From positions 63,142,006-63,206,005 of the forward strand of contig CM061245.1 in NCBI GenBank assembly GCA_030848705.1: a stretch of 64,000 nt of DNA. Direction: 5' to 3'. The notes below the pieces were generated by a model. The model saw nothing but the letters and a program-made list of their open reading frames with translations. It searched no databases and was not told the origin of the DNA. The position numbers and the translations under genes were made by a program. Position 1 is the first letter of the stretch. Each line of letters begins with the position of its first letter. Below, one piece after another: positions 47,172 to 60,043 of this stretch. Source of the stretch: Heracleum sosnowskyi. Lineage: Eukaryota; Streptophyta; Magnoliopsida; Apiales; Apiaceae.

Positions 47172-50100
47172 TGTGACGCCCCCAAATCCCGGGGTCAGGG
47201 AATTTGGTCGTCACCTGAAATCTCAAATAAAATCACCTGATAAATATTAAACCAATTCAAATATAACATCTGCGACCCCAACTCTACCAAGAATCTTTTT
47301 AGGCTATAGTTCTAGAAACAAGAATCCAAAATCTCACAAACTTTAACTTCCTTTACAACAATTTCCTTTGCATAAAATCTATAACACTAGTATAACTTCG
47401 ATAAGAAGTATACCAGGCCACTAATCTTATAAAATATAGTATTTAATAGAAATCAACTTTATACAATAACCTTACACTAGATCCAAATACTCTGCATCAA
47501 CTCATCTTCTCAACGTCATCTTGACTCTTCTCGTTCCATAAATATACGATTAAATACTGTCAATCTACCTTTCACTGGAGGGTTAAAAAGTTGAAACCAG
47601 CAAATATGAGCGGAGTCATCCTCTCGTTTTACTGAAATATCAAGGGTAACAAGCAAGAGTGAGCAAAAGAAGCTCAGCAAGTACATAATACTGCGCAGGA
47701 TAAATAATAATGCAACAATAGCAATGTATGAAAAATCAACTCAACTGGCCAAAGAAAATGGTAATATATGAAAAGAAATCAGCTCAACTGGCAAAAATGA
47801 ACAATAACAATTGTGTCAAACTTTAAATTAGAATTGGATTTTTAATTTGACGCAACGAGTTAAAGTGGATGATCAGTCACACTAAAACTCCGGACCATAC
47901 CTTATAGTATGTCCAAATACTGAACTGGATCCAAGGCCACCTGGTTAACTCAAATTAATTCTTTCAACTGTCTGATTCAGATTATCAAACTAGGTTAGGT
48001 TAAAACAAGTACATATGAATTACGTTTCCAATGATAAAGAATCAGGATTAAATCTGGCAATAACAAGATGCTGCAAGGTATGAATTATGAACCAAAATAG
48101 AATTGTCAAGTTAGAAATAAATAGGTTGTCTCAATCACAGGATATGAATGGGAACTGGTTATGCAACAAGTATTTGAATTAAGAATTGCAAAACAGAAAT
48201 CTTACCACGATACTCCAAACAAAAGAGTACGAGTTAGTAAACTTGCCTTTGGTCCTTAGCTATTACGCAAAGCCGAAGTAATATGATTCTCTTCTTCTTC
48301 TATCTTATGTCATTACAATCTTCTATTCTGATAACTCTTGATTCCAGCGCATATGTGGTTGCTACGAGTCTACACTACCGAGATCGTGTCCGCCCAACTA
48401 TTCACTAGTTAAATATAACATATACTTTAGCCTTCAGACTACAACTTCTACATAATATAAATGTTTATAAACTTAAGCGACTGTATTTTCTACAAAAAAT
48501 TGGGCATGACATATTCGTAAAGTAGACGTTGCCCTGTTTAAAAATACCAAAAATACTAACCCAATCATCCACAATCAATCCACAATTTATTTAATACTCA
48601 AATAATCTGCCTTGACTTGCAGTAAACATATAAGAAAATAATCTTCCTTGACTTGCAGTTACTTTATCCAAAAATAAACAATCACGTTCAACATTTATCA
48701 CGTAGCAAGTCAAATAACTAATTCACATAATTTCATATACTTCAGATAACACATACCACATGCTTGGACCGATAACTCTTATAATTATACAAATTTAATA
48801 GCTACACATTTAACACATAAACACATTTCATTCATGTATGCATTTAGACTAGCATATCATATCATATACAATTTTCAAATAATATTCATTTAATAGTCCT
48901 GCCGAAAATCCAGCAACACTTCTCTATTTATATAACAATCCACCTATTTTAAACTAATACCAACAATCAAGCATCAAATTACAAAGTTACATTTTTACAT
49001 AACGTAACTTAACCAACTTGAACTCACAACTATAAATTTACATACTCAACTCGATATACCACTTAAACACATAGCAATTATCAGCTCATATGCCACTATA
49101 CGATACCAAACTTATTATCATAATATCGGAAATAAAAATTAGATGTAACTAGTTAGAAAGATGGACAGTTTATAGTATAAAGATGAACTCAGTTGAAAAA
49201 GTGTAAAACAATAAAATTATAGAAAATTCCGAGACCTTTCCAGAATGGTAAGGCTCGTTAAAAATGAGCAAGTAACGAGTTCAGAAACTTTAAAACAAGC
49301 TGCTGCAGAAGCAGACTTAGCACTGTTCACATAAATAATCACATACTGATATAACTCATCAACATATAACTGCACATATTGACATTTAAATGAACTAATT
49401 AAATCACATATGTCACGTAACATTCAAGAAATAATTTGTAACTTGAAAAAAAGCCTAAAATGATTTTATAAATCATTTAGGAATCTTAAATAATTAATAA
49501 AACATTTTTAGGAATATTTTTCCTAATTTCAATCATTTTTAAATCATATTCCAAAATTATTAAAGAATTTTGGAAAATAAATAATTACTTAAACAAATAA
49601 GAATTTCGAAATAATTTCCTTAAATAATTAAGGAATAATTAAATAAAAAATTCAGAATTTAAAAGAAATATTTAGAATTGAAAAATCATTTCTAAAACAA
49701 TTTTTGAAAATATTAATTAAATTTGATTTATAATTAATCAAGATTAAATAATAATTAATTAATAAAATTCACCAATTAATCATTCAATTAATTGGTCAAT
49801 TAAATCAATTACATTATTATTTAAAAACGATTAAAATAATCAAATTAAATTACTCTTCGAGACACCAATAATAAAATAAAATTAATAAGTATATATATTT
49901 TACAAAATTTCGGCATTACCCATTTGTAAATAGGACTATCCACAAAATTTGCATGTACGCCCCAGGCATAAGACGGACAACACAGTACAACACCAACATA
50001 CTCATCATTAATAAACAACATAAACTCCACAACCATTTAACTTCAACAAAATCTCCCAAATTGGGAATCAAACAAAATAAACTAAAATTATTACCAACAA

Positions 50101-51866
50101 CCAATTTCTTAGCACTAAAACAACTCCGCATATTTAACATGTACATAAACGAGGCTAAAACTAATTCCTCATTTAAAATAATTTAACTCAATAATTAAAT
50201 CATAATAACGCTAAAATTTAAATGGTGCTCTAAAACCATTTAAAACACAACAATATATATATATAATCAATAAGGAAATTATAATACACAAATTAACTTA
50301 CAACTCAAAAATTAACTCTAAATTTACAAACGAAATTTAATTACTACTATTTAAATATACGGCTAGCAATTACTCGAATTATTACTAAACCACTAAAACA
50401 TAAATCATAACCGAACCTCGACATACTAAAATTATAAATAGGTTACTAACAATTTGAATTTTATCGAACATAACTTAAAATCATTTAATAAAAATCTGCA
50501 TACATTATTAACACATCCAAAAATCTGCATAAACTATTTATAACAATATATAAAAAAATGAATTAATAAAATATCACATATATACAAGCTAACAAAATCA
50601 TTTGGAACAAAAATTACCGAAACAATTAAAATAATAAACTAAAACTTCAATTTCTGCATAAACAATTCGGATAATCACCGAAAACAAACTAAACTCGCCA
50701 CCAACACTCGAATTCTGCAAAAACGAATTCGAACATCACTATACATGAAAAAAAAATGAATTAAAAACACAAGGGGGGGTTTGAATTATACCCCACACAA
50801 ACTGAGCTCACAATCCCTGCAGAAATCGGAACAGCGCGAATACAAGCTGCCGGGATGAGGGGGTGAGACGGCGGCACGAACACGCGGGGTGGTGGTCGCG
50901 TACTGGCCGGAAAACAAGAAGAGCGGCGACGGCAGCTAGTGGTGGCTGCGCGGCGGCGGAAAACAGCAAGGGGGGTGGCGCGTGGGCAACAGAGGGAGAT
51001 GGCTGTGCGCGGAAGAAACAGAAAAAGAGGGGCTGTTTCTTTACTTATTTTTACAAAACAAAAACGAGTGTGTGTGTTTTGTTTATGTGCGAGAGTTGAG
51101 TACTGAATGTGTGTGTGGTTTTTTGTGTTCACTGCTGTGTGCGTGTGTTCAATAGATTAGATATAGATTAGGATAAATGTAAAAGATAAGGTTAGGTGAA
51201 TGTTAGGCGGGTGTTAATAATTAACACAAAAACCTACACCTAACGCCATTTAACCTGATACTCAACGATTTTTAACGAACTAAAAACTTATATACTCTAT
51301 AATATAAAAATAATTCTCAATCACTAAAATATTTTTAGCACGAAATTATAACTTCCACTCAATTAGCGGATAAATATTAAAAATTTTATTTACTCTAAAA
51401 ATTGAAATAATTATACACAAAATTTTCATAAAGCCCGGATTTTACAGAATTACAAAAATATTGAATTTTTGAATACTTTTATAACTCACCCAAATACCAA
51501 TGGGGCACTCATAACATACCGGGTAAAATTTTGGTACTAATAAAATACCACTTTGATACCAAAAATTTCCAAATATTCTAAATCCTCCAAAATTGTAAAA
51601 ATACTAACTTTTGGAATACTTTTATAATTTAAACAAAATAAAACTTTAAACCCGAATAAAATATCGGATAAAATTTGGTGCAAATAAAATACCGATTCGA
51701 TCCCCAAAATTCTAAAACATACTCAATTCGACAATATCGATAAAATAATCAGATTTCACAAAAATTTTAAATAAAATACACATAATACCATTCCTCCTCT
51801 TTTGAGAAAAACAATAAAATATTAAAATAATAACATTAATAAACCCTGAAAATTCGGGTTACTACA
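47172..51866 (-). repeat. 3' LTR of the Gypsy derivative
   Basis: 4695 bp, TGTAGTAACCCG...GGGGGCGTCACA on the minus strand. Compared with the other LTR it lacks the MITE and 122 bp (present there at 53869-53990), and retains about 70 bp (near 49450-49525) that the other copy lost. Opposing ORFs in a GC-rich island at 50820-51030 are not preserved between the LTRs and are not called. Confidence 0.85.
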
Positions 51867-53100
51867 ATCTACCCACCTTATAAGGATTCTGTCCTCGGAA
51901 TCAGCTGAAGAAGTCACTAAGGTTCTTTTTATAACTTCAAACTCTGGTTGCATCCGCAATAATACTAACTCTTTAATCTTTGATACTTGTTCTTTCCAGT
52001 CTAGGATTTCTACCAGTCTCTCTATATAGGGCAAATTCGGTTGTACCACTACACGTTACACGTTACTAGTATTCTAATCGCATCTTGATCCGCTTTGACT
52101 CTTGGTAATCCCACCTCAAAGGTTAACTTTCCAACCTGCTTGGCATACTTCCAAGATTATTTGAGATAATCAGATTCATGATATTTTGAAGTGAAAAGAT
52201 GTCGTATCATAACGAGTGTCCCACAATTGTGGTTATCGAGTTATAAATTTCAAAGCAAACGTTTTTGAAATAAAAGAATTACTGAGAGACCAATATGATC
52301 AAATGAACCAATGTTGCGTGTCTTAGTTAAGACATTACTAAAGGTAATTAACCTTCTTGTGTTGCACAACACACAAGTGATGGCGTCCCATCAAACTTCT
52401 ATCACACAGACAGATAGTCCTTGTGTCCCCTATAAATAGGGTTGTTCGTCTCAGCTGAAGTAAAGAAATATAAAAGGAGTCTAAAGTAAAATTAACCAGT
52501 AAGGCCTTTTGATGAGAAATTCTCAGATACACTCTTGGATTACAACTGAACAGATTCCAAAGGTACTACTCCCGGAGAAAAGAATCACCGGAACAGAAAT
52601 TACTGGCACAATACGAGGAAATGATGATTTATCAATAATATAGTTATTCCCGATTGAAGAAAAAAAATAGAAGTTCGAATATCACAACTTGACAGGGTTT
52701 TATAAACTTAAAAGTGTGTCACACAATTCAATAAGAAGGGAAATATTGCCAAGGTCTTCAGGTATGTCTTCTTTATCAGCTCCTCTGATGGCTCGTCATT
52801 CGATTCTAAGTTCTTCTGCTACACGTCCTAAAGTTATCAACATCATACGTCATCGTCGACCCGCAATAGTCTCTGAAGATTCCACCACCTACATCTACAG
52901 TCGCAAGGATTTCCATCCAACTCAACTCAACTCAACTATGCTCAACTATCTCAAACGAGTACCATATCTTAAATTACTCGTTGGTACTATATCCAATAGT
53001 CCAACACTAACTCTACATGAGCTTTGACGATCTTACTTAACTATACACACACCTACACACTCTCGTTTCTAGTTTACTATAACCCTGCTCTGATACCAAC
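51867..53100 (-). pseudogene. Core of the Gypsy derivative with a remnant of pol C-terminus
   Basis: Minus strand, at 52049-51880: NLPYIERLVEILDWKEQVSK is followed by KELVLLRMQPE, which resembles the integrase tail of plant Gypsy pol (P..ILDRK...LRNK.I.LVKVLW). The extreme end (ttccgaggacagaatcc then ataaggtgggtaga) matches the FRGR/FEDE-type pol end that normally adjoins the PPT. Frame changes are needed, so it is decayed. The rest (52060-53086) is leader-like; no gag, protease, reverse transcriptase or RNase H was found. Confidence 0.6.
53087..53098 (-). other. Primer-binding site of the Gypsy derivative
   Basis: The reverse complement is TGGTATCAGAGC, two bases inside the 5' LTR end. This fixes the orientation of the element as minus. 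Confidence 0.85.
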
Positions 53101-56100
53101 TATGACGCCCCCAAATCCCGGGGTCAGGGAATTTGGTCGTCACCTGAAATCTCAAATAAAATCACCTGATAAATATTAAACCAATTCAAATATAACATCT
53201 GCAACCTCAACTCTACCAAGAATCTTTTAGGCTATAGTGCTAGGAACAAGAATCCAAAATCTCACAAACTTTAACTTTCTTTACAACAATTTCCTTTGCA
53301 TAATTTCTATAACACTAGTATAACTTCGATAAGAAGTATACCAGGCAACTAATCTTATACAATATAGTATTTAATAGAAATCAACTTTATACAATAACCT
53401 TACACTAGATCCAAATGCTCTGCATCAACTCATCTTCTCAACATCATCTTGACTCTTCTCGTTCCATAACTATACGATTAAATACTGTCAATCTACCTTT
53501 CATTGGAGGGTTAAAAAGTTGAAACCAACAAATATGAGCGGAGACATCCTCTCGTTTTACTGAAATATCAAGGGTAACAAGCAAGAGTGAGCAAAAGAAG
53601 CTCAACAAGTATATAATACTGCACATGATAAATAATAATGCAACAATAGCAATGTATGAAAAATCGACTCAACTGGCCAAAGAAAATGGCAATATATGAA
53701 AAGAAATCAGCTCAACTGGCAAAAATGAACAATAACAATTGTGTCAAACTTTAAATTAGAATTGGATTTTTAATTTGACGCAACGAGTTAAAGTGGATGA
53801 TCAGTCACACTAAAACTCCGGACCATACCTTATAGTATGTCCAAATACTGAACTGGATCCAAGGCCACTTTGGCCCACATAATAATATTGATACTCTGAC
53901 TAGCGTCTGCAGTCCTTAAAATATTTCATTTTAATAAAAACTTCTAATTCCAATCTAGTACTCAGATTAGGTGTCGGAACAATCGACTACCTGGTTAACT
54001 CAAATTAATTCTTTCAACTGTCTGATTCAGATTATCAAACTAGGATAGGTTAAAACAAGTACATATGAATTAGGTTTCCAATGACAAAGAATCAGGATTA
54101 AATCTGGCAATAATAAGATGTTGCAAGGTATGAATTATGAACCAAAATAGAATTGTCAAGTTAGAAATAAATAGGTTGTCTCAATCACAGGATAGGAATG
54201 GGAACTGGTTATTCAACAAGTATTTGAATTAAGAATTGCAAAACAGAAATCTTACCACGATACTCCGAACAAAAGAGTACGAGTTAGTAAACTTGCATTT
54301 GGTCCTTAGCTATTACGCAAAGCCGAAGTAATATGATTCTCTTCTTCTTCTATCTTATGTCATTACAATCTTCTATTCTGATAACTCTTGGTTCCAGCGC
54401 ATATGCGGTTGCTACGAGTCTGCACTACCGAGATCGTGCCCGCCCAACTATTCACTAGTTAAATATAACATATACTTTAGCCTTCAGACTACAACTTCTA
54501 CATAATATAAATGTTTATAAACTTAAGCGACTGTATTTTCTACAGAAAATTGGGCATGACCTATTCGTAAAGTGGACGTTGCCCTGTTTAAAAATACCAA
54601 AAATACTAACCCAATCATCCACAATCAGTCCACAATTTATTTAATACTCAAATAATCTGCCTTGACTTGCAGTAAACATATAAGAAAATAATCTTCCTTG
54701 ACTTGCAGTTACTTTATCCAAAAATAAACAATCACGTTCAACATTTATCACGTAGCAAGTCAAATAACTAATTCACATAATTTCATATACTTCAGATAAC
54801 ACATAGCACATGCTTGGACCGATAACTCTTATAATTATACAAATTTAATAGCTACACATTTAACACATAAACACATTTCATTCACGTATGCATTTAGACT
54901 AGCATATCATATCATATACAATTTTCAAATAATATTCATTTAATAGTCCTACTGAAAATTTGGCAGCACTTCTCTATTTATATAACAATCCATCTGTTTT
55001 AAACTATTACCAACAATCAAGCATCAAATTACAAACTAACATTTTTACATAATGTAACTTAACCAACTTGAACTCACAACTATAAATTTACATACTCAAC
55101 TCGATATACCACTTAAACACATATCAATGATCAGCTCATATGTCACTATACGATACCAAACTTATTATCATACTATCGGAAATAAAAATCAGATGTAACT
55201 AGTTAGAAAGATGGACAGTTTATAGTATAAAGATGAACTCAGTTGAAAAAGTGTAAAACAATAAATTGTAGAAAATTCCGAGACCTTTCCAGAATGGTAA
55301 GGCTCGTTAAAAATGAGCAAGTAACGAGTTCAGAAACTTTAAAACAAGCTGCTGCAGAAGCAGACTCAACCATGTTCACATAAATAATCACATACTGATA
55401 TAACTCATCAACATATAACTGCACATATTGACATTTAAATGGACTAATTAAATCACATATATCACGTAACATTCAAGAAATAATTTGTAACTTGAAAAAA
55501 GGCCTAATTTCAATCATTTTTAAATCATATTCCAAAATAATTAAAGAATTTTGGAAAATAAATAATTACTTAAATAAATAAGAATTTCGAAATAATTTCC
55601 TTAAATAATTAAGGAATAATTAAATAAAAAATTCAGAATTTAAAAGAAATATTTAGAATCGAAAAATCATTTCTAAATTTTTTTTTGAAAATATTAATTA
55701 AATTTGATTTATAATTAATCGAGATTAAATAATAATTAATTAATAAAATTCACCAATTAATCATTCAATTAATTGGTCAATTAAATCAAATTACATTATT
55801 AATTAAAACCGATTAAAATAATCAAATTAAATTACTCTTCGAGACACCAATAATAAAATACAATTAATAAGTATATAGATTTTACAAAATTTCGGCATGA
55901 CCCGTTCGTAAATAGGACTATCCACAAAATTTGCATGTACTATGTTGCCCCCCAGGCACAGGACGGACAGCACAGTACAGCACCAACAAACAACATGTAT
56001 ACTCATCATTAATAAACAACATAAACTCCACAACCATTTAACTTCAACAAAATCTCCCAAATTGGGAATCAAACAAAATAAACTAAAATTATTATTAACA

Positions 56101-58329
56101 ACCAATTTCTTAGCACTAAAACAACTCCGCATATTTAACATGTACATAAACGAGGCTAAAACTAATTCCCCATTTAAAATAATTTAACTCAATAATTAAA
56201 TCATAATAACGCTAAAATTTAAATGGTGCTCTAAAACCATTTAAAACACAACAATATACATATATAATCAATTAGGAAATTATAATACACAAATTAACTT
56301 ACAACTCAAAATTTAACTCTAAATTTATAAACGAAATTTAATTACTACTATTTAAATATACGGCTAGCAATTACTCGAATTATTACTAAACCACTAAAAC
56401 ATAAATCATAATCGAACCTCGACATACTAAAATGAATTACTAAATATAAATAGGCTACTAACAATTTGAATTTTATTGAACATAACTTAAAATCAACATA
56501 ACTTAAAATCATTTAATAAAAATCTGCATACATTATTAACACATCCAAATATCTACATAAACTATTTATAACAATTTATAAAAAACGAATTAATAAAATA
56601 TCACATATATACAAGCTAAAAAAATCATTTGGAACAAAAATTACCGAAACAATTAAAATAATAAACTAAAACTTCAATTTCTGACAATTCGGATAATCAC
56701 CGAAAACAAACTAAACTCGCCACCAACACTCAAATTCTGCAAAAACAAATTCGAACATCACTATACATGAAAAAAAAACGAATTAAAAACATAAAGGGGT
56801 TTGAATTATACCCACACAAACTAAGCTCACAATCCCTGCAGAAATCGGAACAGCGCGAATACAAGTTGTCGGGATGAGGGGGTGAGAGGGCGGCGCGAAC
56901 ACGCGGGGTGGCGGTCGCGTACTGGTCGGAAAACAAGAAGAGCGACGGCGGCAGCTAGTGGTGGTTGCGCGGCGGCGGAAAACAATAAGGGGTGGGGGTG
57001 GCGCGTGGGCAACAGAGGGAGATGGCTGTGCGCGGAAGAAACAAAGAAAGAGGGGCTGTTTCTTTACTTGTTTTTACAAAACAAAAACGAGTGTGTGTGT
57101 TTTTGTTTATGTGCGAGAGTTGAGTACTGAATGTGTGTGTGGGTTTTTGTGTTCACTGCTGTGTGCGTGTGTTGAATAGATTAAGAGTAAAGTGCATTTT
57201 GTGTACTCGCACTTTAGTCAAGACACCACTTGTAATACTATAGTTCAAAATCGAGCAGTTGCAATATCAATGTTTGTATTTCAATGCACTTTGTTGCATT
57301 CCGTTAACTGAGGTTAACTCTGTTATTAATTTAGGGAGTAAAGTGCACTTTGTGTACTCGCATTTTACTCTAAAATGTATTTTGTGTACCCGCACTTTGC
57401 TCAATACATCACTTGCAATACTTTAGTTCAAAATTTAGAGTAAAGTATGAGTACACAAAATGCACTTTAGAGTAAAGTGCGAGTACACAAAGTGCACTTT
57501 ACTCCCTAAATTAATAACGGAGTTAACCTCAATTAACGGAATGCAACAAAGTGCGGTGAAATACAAACATTGATATTGCAACGAGTACCCAAAGTGCACT
57601 TTACTCTAGATTAGATATAGATTAGGATAAATGTAAAAGATAAGGTTAGGTGAATGTTAGGTGGGTGTTAATAATTAACACAAAAACCTACGCCTAACGC
57701 CATTTAGCCCGATACTGAACGATTTTTAACGAACTAAAAACTCTAAAAACTTATATACTCTATAATATAAAAATAATTCTCAATCACTAAAATATTTTTA
57801 GCACGAAATTATAACTTCCACTCAATTAGCGGATAAATCTTAAAAAATTTATTTACTCTAAAAATTGAAATAATTATGCACAAAATTTTCATAAAGCCCG
57901 GATTTTACAGAATTACAAAAATATTGAATTTTTGAATACTTTTATAACTAACCCAAATACCAATGGGGCACTCATAACATACCGGGTAAAATTTTGGTAC
58001 TAATAAAATACCACTTTGATACCAAAAATTTCCAAATATTCTAAATCCTCCAAAAATGTAAAAATACTAACTTTTGGAATACTTTTATAATTTAAACAAA
58101 ATAAAACTTTAAACCCAAATAAAATATCGGATAAAATTTGGCGCAACTAAAATACCGATTCGATCCCCAAAATTCTAAAACATACTCAATTCGACAATAT
58201 CGATAAAATAATCAGCTTTCACAAAAAATTTAAATAAAATACACATAATACCATTCCTCCTCTTTTGAGAAAAACAATAAAATAGTAAAATAATAACATT
58301 AATAAACCCTAAAAATTCAGGTTACTATA
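53101..58329 (-). repeat. 5' LTR of the Gypsy derivative
   Basis: 5229 bp including a 424-bp MITE. Both termini carry one transition relative to the 3' LTR (TATA instead of TACA at the outer end, GTCATA instead of GTCACA at the inner end). Confidence 0.85.
57184..57607. mobile_element. Foldback MITE with long inverted arms, 6-bp TSD
   Basis: It is present only in one LTR of the Gypsy derivative; the other LTR shows the empty site (tcaatagattagatatag near 51152). Ends AGAGTAAAGTGCATTTTGTG and, inverted, AGAGTAAAGTGCACTTTGGG. The flanks are agatta at 57178-57183 and 57608-57613, which gives exactly the empty site when one copy is removed. Arms of roughly 190 bp pair across the element (ttgcaatatcaatgtttgta, ggttaactc.gttattaat and so on), and extra copies of the end motif lie inside. 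There is no coding capacity. Confidence 0.9.
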
Positions 58330-58334
58330 ATAAT

Positions 58335-59135
58335 GCTTCAGGGAAACAAGCTAAAGTGGCTTGGCATATTGTTACCCTCGCCTTAAGTGAAGGAGGGTTG
58401 GGGATTAAAGACATATATGATTAGAACCGTGCTTTAATCATCAAACATCTCATTGCAATTGTTAACCCTGACTCAAATTCTTTGTGGGTAGCTTGGATTC
58501 AGAATTCGTTCCTTAAGAATACATCCTTCTGGTCCTTTGTTAAACCTCGACAATGCTCCTGGATTTTGAAGAAAGTCTTACAGTTGAGATAGATTGTAAT
58601 GCCTCATATCCCTTATCATATTGGCAATGGTGAAAATACCTTCTTATGGTTTGATCCATGGTATAACAGCAGTCCTCTATGTACATCAACTCAAGATCGA
58701 ATGAGATCTCATGCTGGTATTCCTCCTACTGCCAAGGTGGCTGCGATAATTCAAGGCACACAATAGGTTCTTCCTAGTTCTAATTACCATGATTTGTTGG
58801 TCTGGAAAATTAACTTCGATCACACTACTTCTTTTAACATTCAGCAAAAGGACTCTATCAAATGGGATGGAGTTACATGCAAAAAATTGAAGGTCACTCA
58901 CATTTGGGACATAATTCGTCACACAGGCAATGCTATTAACTGGGCTGCTAGTTTTTGGCACAAACTCTCCGTGCCTCGGTATTCTTTTCTGCATTGGCTT
59001 ATCATGCACAATAGAGTCAATACCTTGTGCAAACTGTTAACATACAGAGTGGTGTCTGACACTCATTGTTATTTCTGCATTAACGACATTGAAAGTCAGC
59101 AACATCTTTTCTTGGAATGGTCATTTTACCCAGTT
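58335..59135 (+). pseudogene. LINE ORF2 fragment, connection and zf-RVT domain (middle piece)
   Basis: It resumes exactly where the left piece stops (NGN|ASGKQAKVAWHIVTL). It continues EGGLGIKD, NRALIIKHL, NSLWVAWIQ, FLWFDPWY and the zf-RVT region WHKLSVPRYSFLHWLIMHNR, then CYFCINDIESQQHLFLEW, with the C-x2-C...H-x4-type zinc ligands. At least three stop codons (about 58420, 58590 and 58765) make it non-functional. The TRIM at 59136 cuts it. Confidence 0.8.
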
Positions 59136-59731
59136 TGTTGCCCAATCCCACATCGAGTAGATTTGGGACTTCTGTTCAGTTTATAAGGCAAAATACTACT
59201 ACTAATTAGCACCAACAAATCATGATCTTTTGGGGGCCTGTGGAGGCTTGTCGTTACCCAAGTTGGCAGCATTTGGGCCAGTGTGCTTCAGCTTATTCGG
59301 ATTCGGAATTGGAATCGGGACTTGACACCTGATTTTCGAAAAAGGCTCGAGATTTGACCCGGACTGTCCCATATGGTATCAGAGCCGACTCTTGAAATCT
59401 TGTTAACGCAAGTTACCGGAGGTGGGGACACGAAGGCTGGTGGTATTATCCCACAATGGACAGAGGTCCGGAGGTGGGGACACGAAGCCAGCCAGTATTA
59501 TCCCACAATGGCTAGAGAGGAACGATCTTGGAACCTATGAGATCTTCGTTCAGGCCTGACGAGGATGTCAGGATTTTAAGTGGGGGAGTTTGTAACACCC
59601 CATGTCCCACATCGAGTAGATTTGGGACTTTTGTTCAGTTTATAAGGCAAAGTATTACTACTAATTAGCACCAACAAATCATGATCTTTTGGGGGCCTGT
59701 GGTGGACTTGTCGTTTCCCAAGTTGGCAGCA
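59136..59731 (+). mobile_element. TRIM (terminal-repeat retrotransposon in miniature)
   Basis: Two direct repeats (59136-59271 shared part, 59591-59731) share tcccacatcgagtagatttgg and tttataaggc through to aagttggcagca. PBS TGGTATCAGAGC lies at 59374-59385, PPT-like aagtgggggagtt at 59578-59590, and the right LTR starts TGTAACACCCCATG. The left LTR probably extends to 59373, so the right LTR appears to be cut short at 59731. The core holds a 2-copy tandem repeat of about 60 bp (ggaggtggggacacgaag, 59418-59518). It has no protein-coding capacity, as usual for TRIMs, and no 5S-like sequence, so it is not Cassandra. Confidence 0.75.
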
Positions 59732-60030
59732 TCATCATATCTCAGAGTGTCATTCACCACAAGTCTTGGTAAGTCAGGGGCGACACCTTTTGCAATGCGG
59801 ATTATCTCATTATCCTCACTATGGTATGAAAAAGAATGTACTCGTAATAGTCATTTAAATATTTGGACCAGGGATGATTAGTTGTTTTGGAGGCAGGTTA
59901 TTTCATTTATGTAGTTGTATTTCCTATTTAGCAGATTAGTCCATTGGCTTGTCTTTGAACTTTGGGGTTCATTCCCGCACCTTTGTACATTCCTTTTTTT
60001 TAATGCATAAAATCTTTTAGCAAAAAAAAA
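59732..60030 (+). pseudogene. LINE 3' end, C-terminal piece and A-rich tail
   Basis: ATPFAMRIISLSSLWYEKEC then HLNIWTRDD reads like the W.ERN.R.H tail of plant LINE ORF2. After it, about 150 bp of 3' UTR end in agcaaaaaaaaa at 60030, followed by the right TSD. Confidence 0.6.
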
Positions 60031-60043
60031 CAAGGTTTAGCAT

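Larger units (their letters stand above)
47172..58329 (-). mobile_element. Ty3/Gypsy derivative with giant LTRs and a 1.2-kb core (LARD-like)
   Basis: Direct repeats 47172-51866 (4695 bp) and 53101-58329 (5229 bp) enclose only 1234 bp. On the minus strand the element starts at 58329 (5' LTR), has a PBS for tRNA-Met at 53098-53087, a remnant of the pol C-terminus, and PPT aaggtgggtaga (51879-51868) before the 3' LTR start TGTAGTAACCCG (51866). The TSD is gtaat (47167-47171) against ataat (58330-58334), one mismatch. It inserted into a LINE ORF (AATGGTAAT|GCTTC). It lacks gag and nearly all of pol, so it would depend on another element. Confidence 0.85.
46918..60030 (+). mobile_element. 5'-truncated LINE, split by a Gypsy derivative and a TRIM
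   Basis: The pieces 46918-47171, 58335-59135 and 59732-60030 form one LINE tail. A 13-bp duplication flanks it: caagatttagcat at 46905-46917 and caaggtttagcat at 60031-60043 (one mismatch). It ends in a short A-run (60022-60030). The 5' truncation, TSD of variable length and A-rich end are hallmarks of target-primed reverse transcription. Without the insertions the LINE is about 1.35 kb. Confidence 0.8.

Noticed and set aside
50761..51132. Arg/Pro-rich ORFs on both strands in the GC-rich part of the giant LTR, also at 56730-57179
   Set aside because: The frames and lengths differ between the two LTR copies and both strands are open because of base composition, so these are chance ORFs.
59136..59731. 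Cassandra-type TRIM carrying 5S rRNA
   Set aside because: The LTR contains no 5S-like internal promoter or sequence; it is another TRIM type.
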